A DNA stretch of 57,995 nucleotides from Brevundimonas sp. (GTDB lineage Bacteria > Pseudomonadota > Alphaproteobacteria > Caulobacterales > Caulobacteraceae), in contig NZ_QFNM01000016.1 of NCBI RefSeq assembly GCF_003248455.1, forward strand, positions 1-57,995, written 5' to 3'. Numbering within the stretch: position 1 is the first letter of the stretch; the number at the start of each line of letters is the position of its first letter. The position numbers were made by a program, and so were the translations under genes. Shown piece by piece: positions 39,618-46,900 of this stretch. The notes under the pieces were generated by a model. That model made no database searches, was not told the DNA's origin, and worked only from the letters and a program-made list of their open reading frames with translations.

Positions 39618-39974
39618 CTATCTGCGCGCCTTGCGCGCGGCGTAGCGGGCGTCGCGCTTGGCCTTCTGTTCTTCCTTGGTCAGTTGCTTGCGGGCCTTGC
39701 GGTCCGCGCGCTTGGAGGCGTCGATCTCTTCCTGGGCGGCCATTTCGGCGGCCAGCCGGGCGGCTTCCTTCTCGGCCTTCTCGCGACGAAGTTCGGCCTT
39801 GGCCAATTCGTGCTGCTGGCGCAGGGCTTCCTTTTCGGCGGCCCGCTTCTCGGCCAGCCTGTCGAATTCGGGGTCGGGCGCGGCGGCCTTGGGCTTGAAT
39901 TTGGCGAGCAGGGCCTTCTTGGCTTCCTGCTGGGCGGTAATGCGGTCGGAGAATCCGGTCTTCAGATCTTTCAT
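39618..39974 (-). CDS. charged coiled-coil protein, DUF6481-like (118 aa)
   Basis: The protein MKDLKTGFSDRITAQQEAKK... is one long, highly charged helix with Lys/Arg/Glu/Ala heptads (EKRAAEKEALRQQHELAKAE; REKAEKEAARLAAEMAAQEE) and a strongly basic C-terminus (AKRDARYAARKARR). It lacks any hydrophobic core, and it resembles the small DUF6481 proteins of Alphaproteobacteria by composition and start; I have not confirmed the match. Basic tails like this often bind nucleic acid, but no function is known. The terminator at 39562-39591 closes it. Confidence 0.75.
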   Translation of the reverse strand: MKDLKTGFSDRITAQQEAKKALLAKFKPKAAAPDPEFDRLAEKRAAEKEALRQQHELAKAELRREKAEKEAARLAAEMAAQEEIDASKRADRKARKQLTKEEQKAKRDARYAARKARR

Positions 39975-40163
39975 GCGAAAGCGTCAGGGTTCCTTGTGAG
40001 CGGCCAGGGGCGGCCGTCGGGGATCTGGCGGCGAAGAAAGGCGCGGCCAGAAGCGGGGCGCACAAAGCCGATATGCGGGCGGAAATCAAGGTTCGCCGCG
40101 ATGAAATCGACCGCGGGCGACGTTTGGTCGGGCGCGGCGGCCCGACCACCACACCAGATAGGC

Positions 40164-40204
40164 GCGATCCGTCCGACGGCAAGGGCCGCCGTCGGACGGA
40201 TCGC
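40164..40204. repeat. perfect 17-bp inverted repeat downstream of the lipoprotein gene
   Basis: GCGATCCGTCCGACGGC (40164-40180), a 7-base AAGGGCC loop, and GCCGTCGGACGGATCGC (40188-40204) pair perfectly. It starts 13 bases after the stop of the minus-strand lipoprotein gene. No T run follows on either strand. It probably helps end that transcript, or is a palindromic dispersed element. The rest of 39975-40216 holds nothing else I can support. Confidence 0.8.
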
Positions 40205-40216
40205 TGGGCGGCGGCC

Positions 40217-40399
40217 CTAGTTGGGCTTTTGCGAGTGGCCGACGGCCGTGCCGGCCGCGCCGCCCACGGCGGCGCCGACAGGGCCGCCCACCACGGCGCC
40301 CGCGACCGCGCCGCTGGCGGCCTTCTGTTCGATAGTGGTTCCGCAGGCGGCCAGGGCCAGGGTTCCCAGGACGGCGGCGGCGGTGATGGCGATCTTCAT
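40217..40399 (-). CDS. small glycine-zipper lipoprotein (60 aa)
   Basis: The 60-residue protein MKIAITAAAVLGTLALAACG has a signal peptide with a lipobox (LALAAC) and would be lipidated on the Cys near residue 19. The mature part is a glycine zipper, AVAGAVVGGPVGAAVGG, of the kind found in small outer-membrane lipoproteins, and ends VGHSQKPN. A GGAG Shine-Dalgarno lies upstream of the ATG at 40399. The frame is open to 40498 but the upstream portion lacks a signal peptide. Probably a small envelope lipoprotein of unknown job. Confidence 0.8.
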   Translation of the reverse strand: MKIAITAAAVLGTLALAACGTTIEQKAASGAVAGAVVGGPVGAAVGGAAGTAVGHSQKPN

Positions 40400-40845
40400 G
40401 AGGCTTTTCTCCAAAGGCCACGCTTCAACGCCGCTCGCTGCATCGCGGTTCCGAATCCTGACCTCAAGTCGCGAATTACGCGCTCTGTCACATTTCACAA
40501 CCGACAGGCCGATCGTTTTTAGTCGTCGACATCAAAAACGCCTACTGGACTTCAAGTCTTCATGTAACCCAATACAGTAAAGATGCGTTCGATTGCGGCC
40601 TCGACGCCCGGTTTCCGCCACATCCTCGGCGGCTGCTGAAAAATACATAATCGCTTCTGTCGCTTAACCGCAAGATTGCGAATCGACCACATTGCCGCCA
40701 TAAAAGGCTGGCTATAGGCCCGTCCTCGACGCCCGGGCCAGTGAGCCGAGCGCCGGATTTTGCAGGCTGGAAAGCGACCGTCAGCGTCGCCCGGCCGGCA
40801 GGACTACCCCCGGGGGCCGCGTTTCTCGCCCTGCTGAACAGGACT
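40400..40845. other. intergenic region between the small lipoprotein and the second SleB-type hydrolase
   Basis: About 445 bases separate the divergent genes. The middle part (40500-40730) is clearly more AT-rich than the surroundings and probably holds promoters for both sides; a TTGCCG ... TATAGG pair near 40693-40720 is a weak candidate for the + strand, but its spacer is only about 15 bases. The frame open here on the minus strand (40560-40916) has no ribosome binding site or sensible protein. I see no RNA gene. Confidence 0.5.
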
Positions 40846-41991
40846 ATGTCGTTGTCGCATTTCCCGCAGACGCGCGCACTGCTGCGCGCCGATCGTGTGG
40901 CCAGGATGAAGCCCATGACGGCAGCCGCGGCGTTCGGAGGTCTGGTGGGTCTGGCGATCGGATGCGCCTATGTGGGCGGCGTGGCTGCGCGCGCGACGAC
41001 GCTGCGCGCCCAGGCCGAACGCATCCAGGGCGCCACCGCCGCCGGCTTCACCGAAGAAGCCCTGGCCGCCGCCGCCGGCGGTCTGGACGCCAGCGCCCTG
41101 ACCATCGCGCGTCGGCACGATCCCTACACCAGCGCCGGCTCCGCCCAGCGCGACCGCCAGTCCGAACTGCTGGCCGCCCGTCTCGAACAGCTTCGCGCGT
41201 CGAACGGTTCCAATCTTCGTCGCGCCAGCCTGACGGCGCCTGACCCAGCCCGCCCCTTCCGCATGGACCATGCGCTGGACGCCAGCCGCGACCTGGATTG
41301 CCTGACCCAGGCCGTCTATTACGAGGCGCGCGGCGAAGGCGCCGACGGCATGAAGGCCGTGGCCCAGGTGGTCCTGAACCGGGTCCGCCACCCCGCCTTC
41401 CCCAAGACCATCTGCGGCGTGGTGTTCCAAGGCGCCGCGCGCAGCAGCGGATGCCAGTTCTCCTTTACCTGTTCCGGCGTGATGCGCGGCCGCGTCAACG
41501 CCTCGGCCTGGAACCGCGCCCGCGCCGTCGCCTCCGGCGCCCTGTCCGGTTCGGTCTTCGCCCGCGTCGGCTCCGCCACCCATTTCCACACCACCAGCGT
41601 CGCGCCAGGCTGGCGGTCGTCCCTGGTGCAGGTCAGCCAGGTCGGCAGCCATCTGTTCTATCGTTTCGGCGGCCGTACGGGGAGCGCGAACGCCTTCACC
41701 TACGCCGCCCGACCTTCGGTCGAGGCTCAACGGCCGCGCCTGGTCCAGGCCGGCCTGAACCCGGTGGAGACCGCCCGCCAGGCGGGCCAGGCCGTGGCCT
41801 ATTCGCTGGTCCTGGCCCAGGAAGGCCTGAACCCGACGACCGCCCGCGCCCCGGCGTCGCAGCCGCGCCCCGCGGCCGCGCCTGCCCCGACGACGACCCG
41901 GGCGGCGAGCGCGCCGGCCGCCCGCCCTGCACGTCCAGCCGAAGCCGCCGCCAAGGCCGAGGTCGCGGAAGCCGCAGCCACCCCCGCCTGA
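40846..41991 (+). CDS. SleB-type cell wall hydrolase (second copy, 381 aa)
   Basis: The core DCLTQAVYYEARGEGADGMK and VAQVVLNRVRHPAFPKTICG, then VVFQGAARSSGCQFSFTCSG, is the SleB/Hydrolase_2 peptidoglycan-hydrolase domain with the catalytic Glu in YYEA. An N-terminal hydrophobic segment (AAAAFGGLVGLAIGCAYVGG) follows the basic start, so the enzyme is likely anchored in or exported across the inner membrane. The C-terminus is a long Ala/Pro/Thr-rich tail (about 90 residues) that may span the periplasm. The reading frame is open from 40741; ATG 40846 is the best compromise, and 40906 (MKPMTAAAAFGG) is also possible. It shares its core with the protein at 34872-36062. Confidence 0.85.
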   Translation: MSLSHFPQTRALLRADRVARMKPMTAAAAFGGLVGLAIGCAYVGGVAARATTLRAQAERIQGATAAGFTEEALAAAAGGLDASALTIARRHDPYTSAGSAQRDRQSELLAARLEQLRASNGSNLRRASLTAPDPARPFRMDHALDASRDLDCLTQAVYYEARGEGADGMKAVAQVVLNRVRHPAFPKTICGVVFQGAARSSGCQFSFTCSGVMRGRVNASAWNRARAVASGALSGSVFARVGSATHFHTTSVAPGWRSSLVQVSQVGSHLFYRFGGRTGSANAFTYAARPSVEAQRPRLVQAGLNPVETARQAGQAVAYSLVLAQEGLNPTTARAPASQPRPAAAPAPTTTRAASAPAARPARPAEAAAKAEVAEAAATPA

Positions 41992-42008
41992 CCGGCGGGG
42001 ACGGCGGT

Positions 42009-42866
42009 TCAAAGCGCGTCCAGACCGATGTCCAGATTGGGCGCCGAATGGGTCAGGCCGCCCACCGAGATGACGTCGACCCCCGTCTCGGCGACGGCGC
42101 GCACCGTGGTCAGATCGACCCCGCCCGACGCCTCCAGCACGATCCGGCCGCCGACGCGCCCGACCGCCGTGCGAAGATCGGCCAGGCTGAAGTTGTCCAG
42201 CATGATCACGTCCGGCGCCGCGCCCTCGTCGATCAGGGCCAGGACGGCGTCCAGCTGGTCGAGGCCGTCGACCTCGACCTCGACCTTCATCAGATGCGGC
42301 GCGAAGGCCCGCGCCCGGCGCACCGCCTGGGCGACGCCGCCGCAGACGGCGACGTGGTTGTCCTTGATCAGTATGGCGTCGTCCAGGCCGAAGCGGTGGT
42401 TCATCCCTCCGCCGCAGGCCACGGCGTGTTTCTCCAGCGCGCGCAGGCCGGGCGTGGTCTTGCGCGTATCGGCGATGCGCGCGCCGGTTCCGGCCACGGC
42501 CTCGACATAGGCCCGCGTCAGGGTCGCCACCCCCGACAGCCGCCCGACCAGGTTCAGCGCCGTCCGTTCGGCCGACAGGAAGGCTCGGGCGTTCGCCTCG
42601 ACCACCGCCAGCACCGCGCCGGGGGCCAGGGCCTCGCCGTCGTTCAGGCGCAGATCGACCTGGGCCTGCGGGTCCAGGGCCAGCACCGACAGCCGTATGG
42701 CCTCGATCCCCGCCAGCACCCCGGCCTTGCGCGCGACGAAGGCCGCCGTCATCCGCGCATCCTCGGGGATGCAGGCCATGGCGGTGACGTCCCCCGCCCG
42801 GCCCAGGTCCTCGGCCAGGGCCAGGCGCACGACCGGCTCGACCAGGATGTCGGGCAGTCGCCTCAT
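42009..42866 (-). CDS. nadC: nicotinate-nucleotide pyrophosphorylase (carboxylating), NadC
   Basis: The 285-residue protein has the NadC signature regions: EDLGRAGDVTAMACIP at the N-terminus, ARAFLSAERTALNLVGRLSGVATLT, IADTRKTTPGLRALEK with the substrate-binding Arg/Lys, NHRFGLDDAILIKDNH, and VEVEVDGLDQLDAVL through IMLDNFSLADLRTAV. It uses PRPP to convert quinolinate to nicotinate mononucleotide with loss of CO2, the third step of de novo NAD synthesis. Its ATG overlaps the nadB stop by four bases (ATGA), so it ends the nadA-M50-nadB-nadC operon. Confidence 0.97.
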   Translation of the reverse strand: MRRLPDILVEPVVRLALAEDLGRAGDVTAMACIPEDARMTAAFVARKAGVLAGIEAIRLSVLALDPQAQVDLRLNDGEALAPGAVLAVVEANARAFLSAERTALNLVGRLSGVATLTRAYVEAVAGTGARIADTRKTTPGLRALEKHAVACGGGMNHRFGLDDAILIKDNHVAVCGGVAQAVRRARAFAPHLMKVEVEVDGLDQLDAVLALIDEGAAPDVIMLDNFSLADLRTAVGRVGGRIVLEASGGVDLTTVRAVAETGVDVISVGGLTHSAPNLDIGLDAL

Positions 42867-44383
42867 TCCGCCGCCTCCATCGCCGCCGGGCGGGCCAGCC
42901 GGACCCGCGTGTGCTCGGCCCGAGCAGCCGTTTGCGGATAGTCGGCGCGGTAGTGGCCGCCCCGGCTCTCCCGCCGGTCCAGCGCCGCCTGGGCGATCAG
43001 GCGCGCGGCCAGCAGCGGCGCCGCCGGGCCGTACTCGGCCTGCAGCCGGTCGATCAGGGCGATCAAGGCCGCCAGTCCCTCGGCCGTCCGCACCACCCCG
43101 GCGTGGGCGGTCATGGCCGCGCGAAGTTCGGCCATCGCCGGTTCGGGCAGGTCGGGCGCGCCCTGGGCGGGCAGGGACCGCCCTCCGCCGATCTCTCCGG
43201 CCGCCGCCTGGCCGGCGCGCCGTCCGAAGGCGCAGGCTTCGAGCAGGGAGTTGGACGCCAGCCGATTGGCGCCGTGCACCCCGGTCGCGGCGCATTCCCC
43301 CACGGCGTAGAGGCCGGGGACGCTTGTCCGTCCGTCGGCGTCGGCGGCGATTCCGCCCATGTAATAGTGGCAGGCGGCCATGACGGGGATAGGGCTTTGG
43401 CGCGGGTCCAGGCCGGCGCGCATGCAGGCGGCGAAGACGGCGGGAAAGGCGTGGGGAAACTCGTCCCCGATGGCGGCGCGGGCGTCCAGATAGGCCCCGC
43501 GTCCGCCCATCCGCGCCGCATGGACGGCGCGCGCCACCACGTCGCGCGGCTTGAGGTCCGCATCGTCCTCAGCCCCCAGCAGGAACCGCCCCTGGCCGTC
43601 GACCAGCCGCGCCCCCTCGCCGCGCAGAGCCTCGGTGGCCAGGGGGGCGGGGTCCAGACCGACGTCTATCGCCGTCGGATGGAACTGCACGAACTCGGGG
43701 TCCAGGAGGTCCGCGCCCGCCAGGGCGGCCAGGGCCATTCCCTCGCCCTTCAGGGCCGACGGCGTCGTGGTGGCGGCGAACAGACCGCCCGCCCCGCCGG
43801 TGGCCAGAACGACCGCCGTCGCCGCGATCTCGATCCGCTTGGCGTGCGGCCCGCGCGCGATCACCGCCCCGACCACGCGGCCGTCGGCGTCCTGGGCCAG
43901 GGCCTTCAGGCGGGCGTCGTCCCAGACCTGGATGCGTTTTTCGGCCCGCACCGCCGCGACCACGGCCGACAATATGGCGCGGCCCGCGCCGTCGCCGCCG
44001 ACCCTGGCCACGCGCGGGGTGGAATGGGCGGCCTCCAGGCTGACGACGAAACCGCCGTCCGCGTCGCGGTCGAACGGCGCGCCCAGGGCCGCCAGCCATT
44101 CGACGGTCTGGCGTCCCACGCCGGTCAGGGTCCGGGCCACGTCCGGCTGGACCAGGCCTGCGCCGGCCGCCTCGGTGTCGCGGGCGTGAAGCTCGGCGGA
44201 ATCGACGGCCGTCAGGGCCGCCGCCATCCCCCCTTGCGCCCAGGCCGAGGAGCAGGCGTTCAGCAGCGGCTCGGGCGTGACGACCAGCACCTGCGCCCCG
44301 GCCCGCGCGGCTTCCAGCGCCGCCGACAGGCCCGCCAGGCCCGCGCCGACGATCAGCGGGCCGTCGTGTCGCAGCCGGTTCAT
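42863..44383 (-). CDS. nadB: L-aspartate oxidase
   Basis: The 506-residue flavoprotein oxidises L-aspartate to iminoaspartate for NAD synthesis. The N-terminal FAD motif is LIVGAGLAGLSAALEAARAG. It continues with SSAWAQGGMAAAL, HARDTEAAGAGL and a QFHPTAIDVG region with the catalytic His, then ACHYYMGGIAADADGRTSV (YxMGGI) and LYAVGECAATGVHGANRLAS, typical of the succinate dehydrogenase/fumarate reductase fold. The start ATG at 44383 overlaps the stop of the M50 protease gene in an ATGA, and the stop overlaps nadC. Confidence 0.97.
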   Translation of the reverse strand: MNRLRHDGPLIVGAGLAGLSAALEAARAGAQVLVVTPEPLLNACSSAWAQGGMAAALTAVDSAELHARDTEAAGAGLVQPDVARTLTGVGRQTVEWLAALGAPFDRDADGGFVVSLEAAHSTPRVARVGGDGAGRAILSAVVAAVRAEKRIQVWDDARLKALAQDADGRVVGAVIARGPHAKRIEIAATAVVLATGGAGGLFAATTTPSALKGEGMALAALAGADLLDPEFVQFHPTAIDVGLDPAPLATEALRGEGARLVDGQGRFLLGAEDDADLKPRDVVARAVHAARMGGRGAYLDARAAIGDEFPHAFPAVFAACMRAGLDPRQSPIPVMAACHYYMGGIAADADGRTSVPGLYAVGECAATGVHGANRLASNSLLEACAFGRRAGQAAAGEIGGGRSLPAQGAPDLPEPAMAELRAAMTAHAGVVRTAEGLAALIALIDRLQAEYGPAAPLLAARLIAQAALDRRESRGGHYRADYPQTAARAEHTRVRLARPAAMEAAE

Positions 44384-45225
44384 CGTCCGACCCCCAGATA
44401 GCTCAGACCCAGACGCACCGCCCCGGCCGGGTCGCCTTCGGTCATGGGCAGCAGGGCGCCGACCGCCGCCGCCGCGCACAGGGCCAGCGTCAGCAGATAC
44501 AGGACCAGGCTGCGTCCCGCCTCGGGCCAGCTCAGCGTGCCCCAGGCCGCGCGCCAGACGCCGCGCTTCAGATGGGCGAAGACCGACAGGGCCAGGAAGG
44601 CGGCCAGAATGAACCGGCCCGTCGACAGCCCCCACCAGACCACGGCCACGCCGATGACCAGCAGCACGACCTGTTCCAGTCGGGGGTGGACCCGCGTCAG
44701 CACCGGCCCCAGGGCCTTTGACCCGTCCAGCGGCGGGGCGGGAACCAGGTTCACCAGATTGAGCAGGGCGATGAAGAAGGCGCCGGCCAGCCATTCGGAC
44801 TGACCCAGAACCAGGCCCACGCCCATGAAGGGGATCATGGCCAAGAGACCGAACGCCGGCCCGGCCAGGGACACCAGAACCCCATGCCATTCGCTCTTGG
44901 GCTCGCGCCGCGCCTTGGCCAGACCGCCCAGGAACGGAATGATGTAGATGCGCGCCGGCCCCATCCCGAGCCGGTTCATGGCCAGGGCGTGGCCCGCCTC
45001 GTGCACGAACAGGCCGATCAGCACCGCCCCCGCGACGATGGCGCTGCCGGTGATCCACCACAGAAAGCCGCCCATCAGGGCGGTGGAGGCCAAGACCCAG
45101 ACCAGGCTCTGATCCTTGTCGACCGGCTGTTCGACGGCGGGCGCGGCGGCGGCGGGCGGGCGCGGCCCCTGGGGCTGGATGTCCCATGGGCCGGGCTTGC
45201 GGGGCGTGGTGTCGATATCGCTCAT
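44380..45225 (-). CDS. M50/site-2-protease family membrane metallopeptidase
   Basis: The 281-residue protein has a zinc-binding HEAGH motif (about residues 75-79) in the first conserved membrane helix (GAVLIGLFVHEAGHAL). It has the second signature LVPAPPLDGSKA with the third zinc ligand Asp, and several more hydrophobic segments. A Pro-rich N-terminal cytoplasmic region of about 40 residues precedes the membrane part. Such enzymes cleave substrates inside the membrane. It lies in the nad operon: 54 bases after nadA and overlapping nadB by four bases, so it must be co-transcribed with NAD synthesis genes. A direct link to NAD metabolism is not established and could simply be operon drift. Confidence 0.9.
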   Translation of the reverse strand: MSDIDTTPRKPGPWDIQPQGPRPPAAAAPAVEQPVDKDQSLVWVLASTALMGGFLWWITGSAIVAGAVLIGLFVHEAGHALAMNRLGMGPARIYIIPFLGGLAKARREPKSEWHGVLVSLAGPAFGLLAMIPFMGVGLVLGQSEWLAGAFFIALLNLVNLVPAPPLDGSKALGPVLTRVHPRLEQVVLLVIGVAVVWWGLSTGRFILAAFLALSVFAHLKRGVWRAAWGTLSWPEAGRSLVLYLLTLALCAAAAVGALLPMTEGDPAGAVRLGLSYLGVGR

Positions 45226-45279
45226 GGCGTTCAGATGGGCGTCGCGCCCGGTCCTGGCGACAGGACCGAACGCCGCGCC

Positions 45280-46359
45280 TCAGATCAGCTCCACATCGAC
45301 GTGATGGCGCGCCTTGACGATGTCGTAGCGGGCCGGGACGGCGGGCGGCGGCAGGTCGATCATCCGCTGCACGGCCAGGCGCCCGCGTTCGATCATCTCT
45401 TCCGGCACAGTCACCTCGAACTGCATATTGACCAGGCAGTCGTGAATGTTCTGCAGGGTGATCCGCTTCATGTGCGGACACAGGTTGCAGGGGCCGACGA
45501 ACTCCACGCCGGGCACGTCGCCCTTGATGTTGGAGGCCATCGAACATTCGGTGATCAGCACCACCCGCTTGGGCCTGCGCTGTTCGACATAGTCGGTCAT
45601 GGCCGCCGTCGATCCGGCGAAGTCCGAGGCCGCCAGAATCTCTTCCGGGCATTCGGGGTGGGCCAGCACCTCGGCGTCCGGCCAGGCGTCGCGCATGTCG
45701 GCGATGTCCTGGGCGGTGAACCGCTTGTGCACCTCGCAATGGCCCTTCCAGGCGATGATCCCCACCGACGTCTGGGCCGCGACATTGCGCGCCAGGAACT
45801 CGTCGGGGATCAGGATGACCCGGTCGACGCCCCATTCCCTGGCCGCCCATTCCACCACCTGGACGGCGTTGGCCGACGTGCAGCAGATGTCGGTCTCGGC
45901 CTTCACCTCGGCGGTGGTGTTGACATAGGTGATGACCGGCAGGCCGGGATAGCGCTGCTTGATCAGCCGCACGTCGGCGCCGGTGATCGAGGACGCCAGC
46001 GAACAGCCCGCGCGCAGATCGGGGATCAGCACCGTCTTTTCGGGGCTCAGGATCTTGGACGTCTCGGCCATGAAGTGGACGCCCGCCTGGACGATCACCT
46101 TGGCGTCCGACCGCGCGGCCTCCTTGGCCAGGCCCAGGCTGTCGCCGACATAGTCGCCGACCCCGTGGAAGATCTCGGGCGTCATATAGTTGTGGGCCAG
46201 GATCACGGCGTCGCGCTCGCGCTTCAGCCGGTTGATCTCGCTGATCAGCCGCGCCTGTTCGGGCCATTCCAGCGGGGTGACATGGTCCTTGACCTTGGCC
46301 CACACGCCGGCGGTCTCCCGCTCCAGTTCCTTCGTCAGACCAAAGGCGCCGTCGGCCAT
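45280..46359 (-). CDS. nadA: quinolinate synthase
   Basis: The 359-residue protein condenses iminoaspartate with dihydroxyacetone phosphate to quinolinate, using a [4Fe-4S] cluster. Hallmarks: KRERDAVILAHNYMTPEIFHG, VGDSLGLAKEAARS, VIVQAGVHFMAETSKILSPEK, and three widely spaced cysteines in contexts like RAGCSLASS, ITECSMASN and VGPCNLCPHMKR that can coordinate the cluster. This is the longer NadA class. A TTGGAGAG Shine-Dalgarno precedes the ATG at 46359. A dyad (46378-46400) lies about 20 bases upstream of the ATG. It is the first gene of the nad operon. Confidence 0.97.
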   Translation of the reverse strand: MADGAFGLTKELERETAGVWAKVKDHVTPLEWPEQARLISEINRLKRERDAVILAHNYMTPEIFHGVGDYVGDSLGLAKEAARSDAKVIVQAGVHFMAETSKILSPEKTVLIPDLRAGCSLASSITGADVRLIKQRYPGLPVITYVNTTAEVKAETDICCTSANAVQVVEWAAREWGVDRVILIPDEFLARNVAAQTSVGIIAWKGHCEVHKRFTAQDIADMRDAWPDAEVLAHPECPEEILAASDFAGSTAAMTDYVEQRRPKRVVLITECSMASNIKGDVPGVEFVGPCNLCPHMKRITLQNIHDCLVNMQFEVTVPEEMIERGRLAVQRMIDLPPPAVPARYDIVKARHHVDVELI

Positions 46360-46377
46360 GACCTACTCTCCAAGACC

Positions 46378-46400
46378 CTTATGCTCAAAGTTAGCATAAG
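46378..46400. promoter_or_regulatory. palindromic operator candidate in front of nadA
   Basis: CTTATGCT (46378-46385) and AGCATAAG (46393-46400) are perfect reverse complements around a 7-base CAAAGTT spacer, 19 bases before the nadA ATG. De novo NAD genes in Alphaproteobacteria are often controlled by the NadQ or NrtR repressors, which bind palindromes upstream of nadA. This one is a plausible binding site. I cannot confirm which regulator binds it and no regulator gene is in the window. Confidence 0.65.
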
Positions 46401-46900
46401 CAGAGACAATGTAGGCCGATGGGGGACGGGCGCAAGAGGATTGTTCCGTCGGCCAGAGCCTGATCCAAGCGAGAGCATGGAACAGATCGCTCGGCGGAAC
46501 GCCAGGGCGCGCGACGCCGCCATCCTATTTCTCGCGAGAAGTCGCCGAATCATCAACGACATATCGACCGCGCCCGCCGTTCTACCTACCGCCCTCCCAA
46601 ACTGTGCGATGCTGCCGGGGTGTTTTCGGGAGGCGGTCGATCCGGTCGCAAGCTCATCTTCTTCGTCATCCGGCGTGTCACGCAGACCGTCAGCCGCAGC
46701 CCTTTGGGACCGCGACCGCCGCCCTGTCCGCCGTCGATTTCGGACTATTCACACTATTCAGACGGTGTTTTTCGCTGCCGGCGTGTGAAACCCACCTCGC
46801 CAGACACGCCGATTTGCGCAAGAACCTTTCGCGGTCCGCGCCGCTCGCCTACACGAACGGCTCCTTCATTTCCCAAAATCCCGCTCTTCTCGACATTTCC
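46401..46900. other. intergenic region between nadA and ilvA
   Basis: About 500 bases lie between the divergent genes. It should carry the promoters for both, but I cannot mark convincing -35/-10 pairs. Open frames here (46477-46788 and 46604/46620 onward on the + strand) have no ribosome binding site, or are just the upstream extension of ilvA. I see no leader peptide rich in branched-chain codons that would point to attenuation. Confidence 0.5.

Noticed and set aside
46477..46788. 103-codon plus-strand ORF between nadA and ilvA
   Set aside because: No Shine-Dalgarno, no coherent composition (a seven-Ser run), and no family resemblance.
46604..46900. 99-codon N-terminal extension of ilvA
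   Set aside because: Threonine ammonia-lyase normally starts near the ATG at 46901; the extension has no ribosome binding site or known domain.
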